This document shows, in pieces, positions 11,301-23,759 of a stretch of DNA of 64,000 nt (positions within the stretch are counted from its first letter, which is position 1; every line of letters begins with the position of its first letter). The notes beneath the pieces are model-generated. The model was not told the origin of the DNA. It did not search any database and worked only from the letters and a program-made list of their open reading frames with translations. The position numbers and the translations under genes were made by a program. This DNA comes from Limnomonas spitsbergensis. Lineage: Eukaryota > Chlorophyta > Chlorophyceae > Chlamydomonadales. Location: assembly GCA_037349105.1 (NCBI GenBank), contig JAYJMM010000123.1, positions 8,432,001-8,496,000 on the forward strand. Direction: 5' to 3'.

Positions 11301-14300
11301 TACCTCGCCAATTACCACGCCCCTCCTTACCGGAGCTCATCCGCCGCTTTCTGCAGCTGCTCTGATCGGCTTTGCGCCTCCTCCAGGGCTGTTTGAAGCT
11401 GTGTCACGTGCTGGTCATACTTGGCGCCAAAGTTCGGTTGAGCCAGACCCAGGGAGTCTTGACCACCCGGGCCTGAGGGCTTGGCGTCGCCCCCCTGTGC
11501 CATCGCCTTGGCCTGTTCAAAATCAGATAGGGGGGGCAGACAAGCACAGCAGATCTCGGGCTCCTGATGCCATTAACAGGAAGCGGCATGGGCTCCCAGC
11601 AATTCTGAAGCAGCAGCGACCAAGACCCACGTACAGAGCCAGCCTCGACGCTATCACATACAAACCCACCGGACACGCAGGAATATGCCCTCGCTACATG
11701 CGTGTTCTCACCGTCAAGAACCCTGTCATCATTAAGTCGTCGACATGTCTTTGGCGCTACCCACGTTCAACCACCCCTTAATCATAACGTCATCGACGTG
11801 TGTTCTTGGCACCCAGGCCCACACAGGTGCTTGGCAAGTATACACCCTCCATCAAACGTATACACCTGCCTCTTGCTTCATCATGATGTGCGCCTGGAGG
11901 CGCTAACACTCACACCCACAACAACACATGACAGGCGCTCCTTTGTGCGTGGATGCCCCTTTTGAGTATCGCTTCATCACGACATCCTTCATGGGCATCT
12001 GGAGGCGCTAACACTCACACCCACAACAGCACATGACCAGGATAGGCCCTCCTTCGTGCATGGACGCAACCTTAAGCACCGTTCCATCATTATGTCTTTA
12101 CAGGGCATCAAGAGGCGCTAACACTCACACCCACACCAGCACATGACAGGCCCTCCCTCATACGTGGATGCACATGGCCAGGATAGACCCTCCTTCATAC
12201 ATGAACGCACCTTGGAGTACCTCTTCATCATGATGTCGTTGATGTGAGTTTGGAGCGCCATGCAGATGTCCTCACCCTGCCGCGTCTCAAACTGGAAGAT
12301 GTGCAGAACGCCTGCAACGCGCATCTTGAAGAACACGGCGGTGCTGCTGCTGCCAAACTGCATGATGTCCCGCAGCTCGGCAGAATGAAGGTATTCCTTA
12401 GGGACAGGCCTGGGCGGGGACAGGGGGACAGGCGTAAAAGCAGATCAGTAGGGTAAGAGGGCAGCCCTCTCAGGCACAGCAGCTGCATGGCTAAAAAGAG
12501 GCCCAGGAGCCGTGTCAGTCATTGCCGCACCTACTCACCCTCCCATATCCTGATACTCATTCCAATTCTGAGTTAAGCCGCATTGGCCTCGAGAGCCTCC
12601 AACCCCAAATGGGCCCCCACAGTCTCATGGGTTCACATCCCCACCCCCACGCACCTGAAGAAATGAACGCCACGCTTGTTGACCCCTAGGATGAGCTTTG
12701 CAGGTAGTAGCCCGATCGGGTCCTCGATCCTCTTGACAGTGAAGAATATCGAGTTCCCGTAGGGCAGGCTGCGAAGGATGCGCAGGAACTGCAGCCGGGC
12801 ATCCTCCTTTGAAAACTGCTCCAAGGCCTTGTACCGTGCGCCCACGTCCAGCGCCCACTCCTCCCGGGGCCGCGTCATCAACACCTGACCGCACAGACAT
12901 GGCAAGCACGCCAGTGGCCTTGTCAGCATTTGACAGCTGTGTCTTGACACTCCGGGCTAGCCATGTGAGGGGTGACATGCACAACGTCCGCAGATAGGCA
13001 GATTGAGGTGAAATCTGCCCCACAAACTGCCAAAGCGGACAAGCAACTTAGCTGCTTGCGAAAGCCTGGTGCTTGCAAAGAGAGGCGAGGCTTACGTTTG
13101 GCAATAGAGCACATGCACCATGCTTCCATGACAGCATGGAGAGTGAGAAGCAGGCGCTATGACACTCACCTTGGCCCAACAAAAAAACTTACCCATGGCT
13201 TTCAACATTGTCCACCCAGCTTAACTCTTCACGCACCTGCTTTGTCACATGCCTCTTGATCCCTCAACATATTTGCTGGATGACATACTTTGTTACCACT
13301 TCTTTACCAATCAACGAACGTGCTTTGAGACATACTTCTAGAGCCATCAACATACCTGCCTAGCGACGATCATCTTCGACCCTCAACACATTTGCTTTGT
13401 GACATATTTCATGACCCCTCAACATACCTGCTTTGTGACATACTTCTCGATACACGTCATCACAGCCTCTGGATCCTCCATCAGCGTCGAGGCATGCTCA
13501 GCCTGGATCTGCAGGGCACACATCTGCGCAGCATCCTCCCTGACCACCGGGTAGTGCCCCTGGAGGTAGTCATGCTGGGCCTACACGCATGCAACGGGCA
13601 ACAGCATTAGAGGCATGTCTGGACAGGCAATGTCAACAAGGTATTTAGGCCCAGGCATAATCAGACAGTACCCCCCTCCCGAGTCAGCTACGGCCAAGCA
13701 CTGCATAATTTTGCGGAGAAAAAAACGCCTAGGGACTACAAACTATTTTACACATCGAGGCTACATTTAAAAGGCCGCCCCTCGGCTGCGGTAGGACCAC
13801 TTGGGACTCGAGGAACCTTGCCCAGGGGGAACCTGGAGCAGCTTACAGCCTCAGGCCCAAGCAGCATGGCTAGTCCAGCCGGAAGGTAGCTGAAATGTGC
13901 CCCTCCCCCCCCTGAAAACTACTTGCGACATGCGCAGGATGGGGATAAAGGAGGTAAGAATGGTAGACCCAGCATCAGGAACATGAGCCCACATACATTT
14001 TTTTTTGGACAACCAGTCTCTCTCTACCTGCGGGAGGCTGCCCAGCGGCCGCCAAAGGCCTGATCGAGACCAAACCAGGACGGGCATACAACTGGTGCCC
14101 AAGGCACTTTGGCTGGCCACAACTGGGGCATCTGGCTGAGGCCAGAGTGTGGCCGAAATGTAACCGAGTCATGAAAAAAGAAAACAGTGCCCACCTGCCA
14201 TAGGGGACAAACTGCAGGCGAGTCCAACCGCTCTAGTTTGCATGGAGTGCCATTCGCCCACTTTTGAATACTTTAATCCTTGAATATAAGGGCCTGCCAT

Positions 14301-16322
14301 CTCTTACCTGGACATACGAAAGGTTCACAAACTGGGGCTCTGTGATAGTCTCATCCGTCTCGCGGAACATTCGCTTTTTGAAAAGGAGCTTGCTTGAGTA
14401 GCCCTCCTGTGACACATGCAGGGGAGAGGCAATAGCACAGACTTAAAAAAGGCAAAGGCACGGTTAGTGAGGACAACAGGATGGACAGAGATCTGCTCTT
14501 CAAAATAAACGTACCACAACCTCGGCAGGGCCTAGTAGCCTACCTAGTGCTACACCCCAACGGATAGCTTCATTAATCCAAGCCTCAGGGCGTATGGTTC
14601 AAATTTGGTTGTACTTACTATACCCATGTTTGGGGTACGTCCTGACAGTCTTACTAATAATGGGCTCAAGTGCCACGTCAGGCCTATCCTGTCATTGAAC
14701 TGATAGTGTGTTGTGCCAGTCCCATCCCAAGCAGTGCGCGGGAAGGTCACACTGTCCAGCAGGAATCAGGAGATCATCCCATTTTCATCCTATGGGTCAT
14801 GTCCTCTCTGACACTAGTCTCCCAGCTCATGATAGCCATGCCAGTTCACCTTCCCAGCCTTGGCGTTTTTGAATTCGCACAGCACGTCCGCAATGTATTT
14901 ATTGTCATCCAGCAGTATATGCTCGTCCTGGGGCACTTCGGGCGTGTTCGCTTGCTTTGATGCCGTATATTTCCGGCACTCGAACAATGTGAACGTGTTG
15001 TAGTTCTTTGGGGATGCAGGGGTGGAAGACAGGGAACAAGATTCATCAGGGCTGGCCGCATGAAGGGTTTGTAAAGACTACAGAGATATGATGTGAACAA
15101 GGACGAAATGAGTGAGCTGGTCCCTGCATGAGTAACCATTGCTCATGCTCGGATCCGCCGAGACCCTACCTGCAGCTTGATAATGGTCGCCAGCTGCTCA
15201 ACTGCCTCAAGAACTGTGGTGGTCACGTCGTATGCCAGCTCCTCGAAGGTCTCATCCAGGAAGAACACGATTGTGTTCATCTTCCGGTCAGCAAACACGG
15301 CATCCAGCTCCTCCGTTGAGGGCAGCTGGGGGGACGCAAGGCATGAGATACTTCAGACTTTCCGCTGCATTCATGGGCATACTTCAAAAAATGCATGAGC
15401 TTATCAGCCACACGCACCGTGCGCCGAGGCCCGGCCTTGGCTGATCTTTTGAGGCTGTTCCATGTCTTAGCTGCCGTGCTCTTAACATTGGTCAGCTCCT
15501 GCTCATCGTTAGCCACACCGTGAATGTACTCTGACACCAGGCCAACAAAATCCTGTCATGCATGAGGGGCCCAGGCAAGGTGTTAAGACAGGAGGGCATG
15601 GGCATGGACAGCCTGGGGACGCTTTATGACTGGTCCATGTGTTCATGCGCTTATGATTACCTTGGATGGGGGCATGGACGCCGCTACAAGGTGGAACAGC
15701 TCCCAAGACTTAAGACGGGATGCTGGCGCCGGGTTGCACCGAGTCTGCTTCAACAGCTGCATGTAGAGTTCGTCTTTCAGCTCTGGCCTCTTAAGACCCT
15801 GGTGAAGCAGCTTCTGTGCTATCTCAATGCGCTGCGCGTCGTCAACCTGCTCCCCAGAATCGCCCTGGTACTTCATAATTCCCGCAAACATCTTGACCGC
15901 CCTCGAAACATGCTCCCCGTTCAGTTTCAGTAGCGAAGTCGGGATCGGCTCCTGCACCGTGATAATAACTATCAGCGGAGGGACAAAATGCTTATTCACA
16001 TGATGTTGAGAAGCTTACACACATTGCTATACTGGAGCAGATCGTCAAGACCGATCGGAGCAGAACCCGCTGTCTGCTTCTTCTTGAAAATGTTGCTTAG
16101 TCCTTTTCCAACCTTCTGAGCAGCTTTAATGAAACCTTCGACCTGCGCAAATCATAGTGAGCAAAAACATGGGAGAAGTCCGTGGGCACCTCAGCGTTAG
16201 CAAGTCCCACCTGAAAATGATCTTGAAGGCTATGCAGCCCATCTAGTTGCGAGCGGCTCGCAGATGCACCAGCATCGCTTCCTCCTCCCCGAAACGAATC
16301 CGCCTTCGTTGACCAAAAATGG
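5315..16322 (-). CDS. KCBP: Kinesin-like calmodulin-binding protein (MyTH4-FERM-kinesin, kinesin-14), 5' end incomplete
   Basis: Minus-end-directed microtubule motor of the plant KCBP family, linking microtubules to membranes or actin and inhibited by Ca2+/calmodulin. Exons (high to low): 16322-16211, 16142-16023, 15951-15661, 15552-15418, 15325-15170, 15005-14850, 14406-14308, 13580-13428, 12884-12655, 12409-12211, 11512-11331, 10958-10686, 10299-10119, 9405-9247, 8981-8745, 8289-8185, 7968-7819, 7354-7241, 6682-6489, 6122-5855, 5464-5315. All phases join, giving 1220 residues against about 1260 in Arabidopsis. Numbering from the first visible codon: MyTH4 about 78-219, FERM 220-550, coiled coil about 551-815, motor 816-1171 with the P-loop split at exons 16/17 (GQ|TGSGKT), NRESSRSH near 1043 and DLAGSER near 1076. 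The last exon (NSASKNEMSKDM...EYWKEQAG) is the KCBP neck-mimic/calmodulin-binding tail. The start codon lies in an unidentified upstream exon. The exon 18/19 intron appears to use a GC donor. Confidence 0.95.
7005..7152. repeat. 148-bp near-perfect hairpin in KCBP intron 18
   Basis: The left arm (7005-7075) and right arm (7081-7152) are inverted copies with roughly four or five mismatches or gaps and a 5-base loop CATCA. The ends are TGGGGACCTCACG and its complement. It lies between exons 18 and 19. It could be a foldback/MITE-type insertion or a small-RNA precursor. No clear flanking target duplication is visible. Confidence 0.85.
7511..7805. repeat. About 85-bp degenerate tandem repeats filling KCBP intron 17
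   Basis: Three to four units begin with variants of CTACTGCACTGCATTC and CTTTCTCTACTC, at about 7515, 7598 and 7678, with a decayed fourth running into the exon-17 donor near 7765. They account for most of the intron between exons 17 and 18. Confidence 0.6.
8590..8745. repeat. About 55-bp repeats in KCBP intron 15 derived from the donor side
   Basis: Two near-identical units (AGCAAGCATGCAAACCAT...) at about 8634 and 8689 lead into the exon-15 donor region. Each unit carries AACCTCAA, resembling the AACCTCGC just inside the real donor at 8744. The units look like duplications of the 5' end of the intron. Confidence 0.55.
11876..12258. repeat. Tandem copies of the exon 10/intron junction inside KCBP intron 10
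   Basis: The last about 37 bases of exon 10 plus its donor (12211-12258) are followed, going into the intron, by three degenerate copies of about 110-145 bp starting near 12090, 11971 and 11878. Each copy keeps a TTCATCA.GA.GT block, a GGAGGCGCTAACACTCACACC block and a decayed donor. The exon end itself is therefore the first unit of the array. Confidence 0.8.
13239..13450. repeat. Tandem copies of the exon 8 donor junction inside KCBP intron 8
   Basis: Exon 8 ends (plus-strand view) at ACATACCTGCTTTGTGACAT near 13424-13443. Five degenerate copies of this splice junction, spaced about 36-48 bp, run into the intron from about 13239 to 13427. At least one keeps the exact ACATACCTGC donor context. 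Confidence 0.8.
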
Positions 16323-19300
16323 CTTCAGCGGCAGGACTAGAACAGAGCATAACATATAAACCAGTTTTCCTTTATTATTCCTCACGTTTTCCAGGCCAGC
16401 CATATTGTGTCAGGAGGGCTAATCAAGAGCTATAAGCTGAAACACCTTTTCCCTGTAAATAGACTACCGGTATCTGGTACGAAGAGAGATAATGTTACTG
16501 CAAAAAGGATGCAGAAAAAGCGGTCCGGCCTAGAGATCACGATCACTTAGGACTTCTTAGCCCGTAATAGGATTATAATGTACGGAAACCACAACGCGGT
16601 GGCAAGTTCATATTGTCACCACAGCCAGCGGTAATGGTGCCGATGTCAATGCAAAAGACATGGTCATGTATGAAATTCCACACAATACCCTCGCCCATAC
16701 CCGACCCATGCAAAGCTAACATGCTAAGCTGCCTTACTTGTACCCACCAGAACGATTTAACTTGGTCATGTCCTGGGGGGCTGTTCCCACCTTGACCTCT
16801 GCACCTGGTCGCTTGACATAACCAGCATATCAGCATGAGCTAAATTACATTTCCTGCCAATTGTCAATGGATCTCTTGGCTCCACAACTTTTGCCATCAT
16901 GGACACCACATCCCGTTCCAACCTACCGCATAGTGTTCATGGTATCCGTGTGCCTGAATGGAAGCTGCCAAGGGAACCAGCCTCTTTTCCCTGCACCTTC
17001 GTTTATTGGTATGGTGCCCAAAAAATTTCACACTGATTTGCTGATCATGGAGGTCTTACACATGCCATGCCTTTCTCCAGCGTCTCCATGATGGTCGCCT
17101 CACTTCAGAGGCCTTCATATCCCGGCTCAAACGGACGTGCATTGTCACTGTCGTTGAGGTCAGGCGAAAGAGTATCATTCGCATTTGAATACTGTCCAAC
17201 CCACAAGACCACGCCTTCACGCCTTCAAACATGTTCAAGGTTACACTGGTGAGCGATTCCGGTGGGGGACGCAGCAGTCACTAAATCATGATCCATGCCG
17301 TGCAGTCTGTCAATGCATCCTTTCACATACATTGCAAAAGTGTGAATAATATAGAGAGAAGGATGGCTTCTCATGAACCTTGTATGCCTGCAGTCATATA
17401 ACTGATGGGTCTCCTTGGATTGTGCATGCATGGAGAGGGCAGGCGCTGCATGGGCCCCATGGGACATGATGAACGCAGCGTCAGTGGGCCCGAGCGGTAG
17501 GTTAATAACGTTACACCTCTGGTCTCTGGGCCACGCTATAAACAGGCTCGACGCCCAGCTATCAGGTTAGAAGAAATGGAAACATAAGGTTTGATTTAAC
17601 AGGGCCGTGTCTCTGTGGTTGAAGCTTTCAATACTCTCATCTGCGGCTAATAGGACTTTGACAAGGCAGCCTGCTATTCTAGCTCCATTTTGCCAGTTCG
17701 GTATTTGAGGAACAACTTCAGCTTGCAATTCCTGTTTAGGCCAATTACTGCAGAATCTAAGCTTCAAGACCTGCCTACAAATAGCCACAACCAATCAGGA
17801 TGCCACAAAGTAGAAAATCAAAATCGTGTGCTAGTACTGTATTCAACATGTTTATTTCCGATTATTTCAGCTACAATTCAGCTACATTACAGCCTCAGAC
17901 CATGTGGCACAGTGCAGCGAGCCATTCCACTTTGTCCACCGGCCTTAAACCATGCAAACCACCAATCTGCCCAGTGGTGGCTGCCCAGCAGCCTGCCGAG
18001 CTTGGTCCGGTGCGCACTGCAATAAGAAGTGGTACTTGCCTGTTCATGAAGAAAACAGTGTACCGTATGTACGATTCTGATGCCTAGGCAGTAATCATAT
18101 TCAACATGCTGGTACGGTAGTACTGCTGGTGCCTGTATTTGTATCTAATGCAACTTAATGCAGAGCCGGTTGGCCCTCGTCCATCAATTCACGCCTTCAC
18201 GGCGCTTTTCTTCGAGCCTGTTCCTCTTCAATTGCGCCGGTTCTATACCAGTGGTCTCTGGCAAGCTGCACATGCCTGTTATGTTTATTCTCCTCCCCCC
18301 TCAAATCATCATAGACTCCGGCCCCAATAGTTGAACACGACAGACCGGTAAATAAAAATGGGGCATATTTCGTTTGCTTGTACCAGTTAACTACTTCATC
18401 CAGATGCCCCCTCCCCGATAGCAGCACTGCTATATTTTGTTGGCTTTTTATTCGGCCATACATCAATGGGACTGGCGCATCTCAGCTGAAAAGCCCGGGG
18501 AGCTGGAGGTCATGAGACTGGAGACGCTCAAGAAAGTCACCTAGGAGACTGAAAGGCAAACGGATCACAAGGTAGGGATCCGTTTTCACTCTGCAATCGG
18601 TTTCATTGGGATTTGGTTGGCAACCTGTTTTGTAAGGCTCGTTCTTTGCACTCGCACCATTGTTGCAAGTCGTGTTTTGCTTCGATTGCGTATCTCGTGG
18701 CTCCTCACCTTGAAACAGTGCACTGCAACGGGTACAGCAGCTGAGGCCAAGGGTGGTGTAGCTACATTCCTCACTGTCATCAATGTGGCGGTGACTGTCT
18801 TTCTAGGATGGCTTAATACCATAAACGCCTTCTGCATTCGCGTGAGGCAAATGAGAGCTTTTTAACCACATGGTCAAAACGTAATTTGTATGAAGCCGCA
18901 TGGCCATATATACTGGTATGTTAATTCGCGAGGCCTCTTTCATAGACACTGGCGCATGCCAGCGAAAGAAGGCGTAGCAACTGTTGGGTACCGGTAGGTG
19001 GGAACGGATGCAGCATCATGAGAAGATGACCAGTACTGGTGTGGGAACAGGTGGACAATTTGTATGGTACAGGTGCTCACAAGCAAACAAACCAGAATTT
19101 ATTAATGAAGATCAGCCGCTCGACCCTTCAATGATTACCAGTAATTAATAAACTGAGTATTATTCTGCGCATGCCAATTAACACTATACGATGCGAAGGC
19201 AAATCGCGTATGCGGTCATGACTGCAAGTATAAAAATGAAACTGCGAAGATCTTACATGCCCAAGCCATAGACTGCCCTATGCAAGAACGTTATAAGGCC

Positions 19301-20119
19301 TTTCCATTATGAATGTATGATGACTACTTTTCTCATAATCCAATTCACATATATTTAATGGATTAATCCTGGAGTAAATTTTGCCACCCAGCCGGCCAAC
19401 TGTCGTTTTAACTATGCTGTTCTGATATTTGTTTGTCAGGCTGTGGATCGCGTGATGAACGTCAGAACCATTAAGATCATTGCGTTTCATTGCGTGATGA
19501 TGTTAATCGAGCGACGAAACCGTGCACCTTTTGGTGAAAGCAAGAGAGAGCTAGCGCCTGTCTTGCGTAGATCTTGGGAGGTTTACATTGAGCGGCATGC
19601 CCAAGTAAGCCCTGTTTTGCGCACCCTAAGAAGTAGGCAGGGCTGTGAGTACAGGGGAGGAGTGTGGTGTGCAGTCAGATGAACGGTGTTGCAACGTACA
19701 CAGGCAAAGTCCAAGACAGACCATGGCAGAAGTGCGGAACCAGTTCCGGACACTGGAGCAGCCTGAAAGGTAAGGGGGGTGACGTCCTGAAGCATCCACT
19801 CATGGAGGCTTGAATCATATATTAAGATCTCCCTGGGTGACAAGGCCTTCTGCTTCTTCAAACCTGTGTCAGAGGCAACATGAGGGAGAGGGGAGGCAGG
19901 GTAAGCATGCTATTATGCATGATAGCGAGCATTCCTCTTGTTGTGCCTCTGGTAAGGGCATGTCTGAAGAGGCAGAGGGCCTTGTCACCCAGGGAGGTAC
20001 AGGAGGCATGGCCGCGGAATGTGCATCTAAAAAAATGTGACCTTGAATGTCTGCTGTTATGTTTGGGTGGGCCATCAGAAGGCGAGGTACAGATGGGGCA
20101 AAAACCATGAGAAATAGCT
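16323..20119. other. Intergenic, no gene recognised; foldback near 19.9 kb
   Basis: The missing first exon of KCBP probably lies just above 16322. A frame at 18617-18865 (+) encodes about 80 residues with a hydrophobic segment but matches nothing I know. A dispersed-module copy is at about 17485-17570. An imperfect inverted repeat pairs 19829-19880 with 19940-19995 (arms begin CTCCCTGGGTGACAAGGCC). The rest shows nothing. Confidence 0.5.
17485..17570 (-). repeat. Copy of dispersed module (GAGGTGTAA family), reverse orientation
   Basis: Read on the minus strand this carries GGGCGTCGAGCC, TGGCCCAGAG and CCAGAGGTGTAACGTTAT in the same order as the five copies at 57.3-59.3 kb. It is the only reverse-oriented member I found. 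Confidence 0.5.
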
Positions 20120-21196
20120 TGTAGCAGACCTCTGGCCTATAGTATTCTCTGGCATGTAGCAGACCTCTGGCCTATTGTATTCTCTGGCCTGTAGTATTCT
20201 CTGGCCTGTAGCAAACCTCTGGCCTATAGTATTCTCTGGCCTGTAGCAGACCTCTGGTCTGTAGTATTCTCTGGCCTGTAGCAGACCTCTGGCCTGTAGT
20301 AGACTCTGGCCTGTAGCAGACCTCTGGCCTATAGTATTCTCTGGCCTGTAGTATTCTCTGGCCTGTAGCAGACCTCTGGCCTGTAGTATTCTCTGGCCTG
20401 TAGCAGACCTCTGGCCTGTAGTATTCTCTGGCCTGTAGCAGACCTCTGGCCTGTAGTATTCTCTGGCCTGTAGCAGACCTCTGGCCTGTGGTATTCTCTG
20501 GCCTGTAGCAGACCTCTGGCCTGTAGTATTCTCTGGCCTGTAGCAGACCTCTGGCCTGTAGTATTCTCTGGCCTGTAGCAGACCTCTGGCCTGTAGTATT
20601 CTCTGGCCTGTAGCAGACCTCTGGCCTGTAGTATTCTCTGGCCTGTAGCAGACCTCTGGCCTGTAGTATTCTCTGGCCTGTAGCAGACCTCTGGCCTGTA
20701 GTATTCTCTGGCCTGTAGCAGACCTCTGGCCTGTAGTATTCTCTGGCCTGTAGCAGACCTCTGGCCTGTAGTATTCTCTGGCCTGTAGTATTCTCTGGCA
20801 TGTAGCAGACCTCTGGCCTGTGGTATTCTCTGGCCTGTAGCAGACCTCTGGCCTGCAGTATTCTCTGGCCTGTAGCAGACCTCTGCCCTGTGGTATTCTC
20901 TGGCCTGTAGCAGACCTCTGCCCTGTAGTATTCTCTGGCCTGTAGCAGACCTCTGCCCTGTGGTATTCTCTGGCCTGTAGCAGACCTCTGGCCTGTGGTA
21001 TTCTCTGACCTGTAGTATTCTCTGGCCTGTAGCAGACCTCTGGTCTGTAGCAGACCTCTGGCCTGTGGTCTTCTCTGGCCTGTAGTATTCTCTGGCCTGT
21101 AGCAGACCTCTGCCCTGTGGTCTTCTCTGGCCTGTAGTAGACCTCCGGCCTGTAGTATTCTCTGGCCTGTAGCAGACCTCTGGCCTGTAGTATTCT
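20120..21196. repeat. 35-bp dimeric satellite (17-mer + 18-mer)
   Basis: About 1.08 kb of alternating GGCCTGTAGTATTCTCT (17 bp) and GGCCTGTAGCAGACCTCT (18 bp). Most of the array is a clean dimer repeated around thirty times. At both ends the alternation breaks down, with doubled 17-mers or 18-mers and point variants. A 209-codon minus-strand frame crosses it only because no stop occurs in the repeat; it is not a gene. Confidence 0.97.
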
Positions 21197-22819
21197 TGTT
21201 GGGGATGCGATAGAGAGTTGCTTGCTTAGCTATCCATAGCAGGCCGGCGCAGGCAGGGAGGGTGTAAAACTTGAGAGGATCATGGCATGCAGAAAAATGC
21301 TACATTTGGGTAATGTTCTGGGGCAAAAAGTGGCATTATATGCACTGAATAGGTACCGGGTTATGGCAGCAGAGGCCAAGGTGGTACTAACACTATGTGT
21401 GATGTGAGGACGGTAAAAATTAGCAGGTGCCTTGATGTAGGTGGTCAGCCTTTATTTTTGTGTGGGAACGGCGAGTTCCACCCCAGGTCCCCGGTGTATG
21501 ACCCAAGCGAGGTGCAGACGCGCGAATGGCTGATTGAGGGGGAACCGCTAGCAATGCTGTCGAGGAATGAACCAGCACACCATCACGATCAGCGTTGATC
21601 AGAGGCGTTGATGGCCATGCACGGCCCCCTGGCGCCCCACACATCAGCTCTTGGGCAACAGCCTGGTCATGCGCATAGATTCTAACAGTAAGGACAGGTT
21701 AAAATCCATGCATGACCCGAAAACGACCCATCACTTAGCATGGACGTGTGAGATGCTATCTCGGTCACGAAAGCAATGCTAAAAAAATCAAGAGGGAGTC
21801 AGATACTATAGAGCGTATGAATGTATGATCAATAAGACATGCACCGCTGCCATAGCCAGGTTTTATGTGCTGTCTTTCCTGGATGCTTTCACTATGTAGG
21901 CCCTTTGAGATGCCTGACATGCCTCTGCGTGGCCACTGTGTCAGGGATGTGGAGATGGATGACGAGCATGTCAAGAGTGAAGCTACCCTGAATCCCTGAT
22001 CAACAAATCAATCCCTGATCCATACATAGAGAAGTAACAGAAAGGGGTCAGGTCAAGAATTTCCATGCACGATGACCTCCTATCTTTTATCCCAAGGTGG
22101 CCACTGGGCTATAACCTTCATGTACATTGCACGGAGTGATGAGGTAGCGCTACTATGTACGGTAGTACTGACGGAGTACTTCATGTGGTGTTGGCTTGAG
22201 CTAGGGCAATGAGCATGCTTCTCATCACGTAAGGGCACAGGTGGTGTTGACGTGAGCTGGGGCTATGGGCAGTTGAGCACCAGTTCCTCTTCTTTATTTT
22301 CCTCCCCATAGGGCAATGAGCATGCTTGAAATCATGGCAATATGGCGTCACGCCTTCACATGCAATGGAGGCCATGCTCATTAGCTTGCAATATACGTAT
22401 AAGCTGTTACCTCTCGTTGGTCGCTTTCCTTTTTCCTCACAACATCTTCTTTTACGAGTGGCATCACATGCATGTTTCTTAGTGGCATGCCCTCGGGCAT
22501 GCCCATGTTTTAATGTTTGCTGCACACCTAAACATGTCGTGGTGGCTGAGAATGGTTGAATGCCCATTTCCGCTTGCTGCTCTTACTGAATTCGTTTTTG
22601 AACCTTGGGGTTGCTCCGCCCCTTCTCACCCCTTTCGTGACCTTGTCCCTAGATAGCTTCGGCTGTCATTGCCCTTTACGGCATTACATAGTGTAAAAAA
22701 GGCCTCTGGGCTGTGGGTAGCTCGGGCCTTGTGGCTGCTTGTGTGCAAGCTGCGTCGTTGCGGGTGGCCGGGGGACAAATGGCCAATGGGGCACTATATG
22801 GTATATATAACACAACATT
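21197..22819. other. Intergenic, no gene recognised
   Basis: Only short open frames with no family resemblance. A local repeat at about 22183-22325 (GTGGTGTTG.C.TGAGCT.GGGC and AGGGCAATGAGCATGCTT) is present twice. I see nothing else. Confidence 0.5.
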
Positions 22820-22827
22820 CTAGTCAG

Positions 22828-23410
22828 TAGGGTTGGCAAAGTCCGTAATATACGAATTACGTATATACGATTACGGCTCGTATATACGTAATTATCTGGG
22901 TGCCATATACAGTAAATGCATATTTTTCGTATATACGAATTTTTGCGAAATTGCGTTTTTTCCGACAGCGAACGGAAGAAACAGTATAACGGAGTGCGGA
23001 CAAGCGGCATTGCAGTGCGCGGACTGCGAGAAGTACCTGGGAGTTTCGAATCCGTCTCAACGGGGGCGGAACATCTACTTATCTGATATCTCGGGGATTG
23101 GTGTAGAATGCTGGTCAGACGGCTTAAGTGGGCCGGGTGGCTGTTGGATGTAGGATGCCTGGTGACAAGAGGTTCCTCAGGCTGCTTTATGCCTTTTATT
23201 TTATAAATTCAAGGATCAATACTTCATAGGGAACTGTCAGGCCTATTACCCTATTAGTATCTTAATTTTGAAGCTAGACATTGGCTTGGAGGCCAGAGTT
23301 GAAACCCCTGAGGAAAAAACATGGAAATTACGGCTACGATTTACGTATATACGGAATATACCGTATATACGTGTATTCTCGCTCAGGAATTACGGTATAT
23401 GCCAACCCTA
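22828..23410. mobile_element. hAT-like non-autonomous DNA transposon (583 bp)
   Basis: The ends are inverted: TAGGGTTGGCA at the left and TGCCAACCCTA at the right, with further inverted similarity inward (CCGTAAT). It is flanked by a perfect 8-bp duplication CTAGTCAG at 22820-22827 and 23411-23418. An 8-bp TSD and a TAGGG...-type end are the pattern of the hAT superfamily. The interior is rich in GTATATAC palindromes and encodes no transposase, so it depends on a partner in trans. Confidence 0.88.
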
Positions 23411-23424
23411 CTAGTCAGAGTAGT

Positions 23425-23665
23425 ACATGCGGGCAGAAGGGTGTTCAGTGTGTTCAGAGTGTACTGTGTGCACTATGTGTTCTGAGTGTTCTGTGCGTTC
23501 TGAGTGCTCTGTGTTATAAGTCTTCTAAGTGTTCTGTGTGTTCTGAGTGTTTTGAGTATCTGTGTGTTCTGAGCGTTCTGTGTGTTCTAAGCCTTGTTCT
23601 TTGTGTTCGTTGTCTTGTTATGTGTGTTCTGTGTCTTGTTATGTGTGTTCTGTGTCTTGTTCCAC
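23425..23665. repeat. Degenerate 9-10-bp array (GTGTTCTGA)
   Basis: Many imperfect copies of TGTGTTCTG/GAGTGTTCT. The unit is the reverse complement of the AGAACAC-type array at 49.99-50.25 kb and 51.0 kb, so the same simple satellite occurs on both sides of the big retroelement. Confidence 0.7.
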
Positions 23666-23759
23666 CTGTTATGTGCGTGTGTTTCGTGGTTCCTGCTGCC
23701 GCTTGTGTAGTTTCCCGTGGATGGAGGCAAGTCAGGGCTGGAGCCTCTGCCTTAAGACG

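Noticed and set aside
20172..20801. 209-codon minus-strand frame with EYYRPEVCYRPENTTGQ repeats
   Set aside because: Wholly within the 35-bp satellite and explained by its lack of stops.
20120..21196. CRISPR-like array
   Set aside because: There are no unique spacers, both half-units repeat, and the context is eukaryotic.
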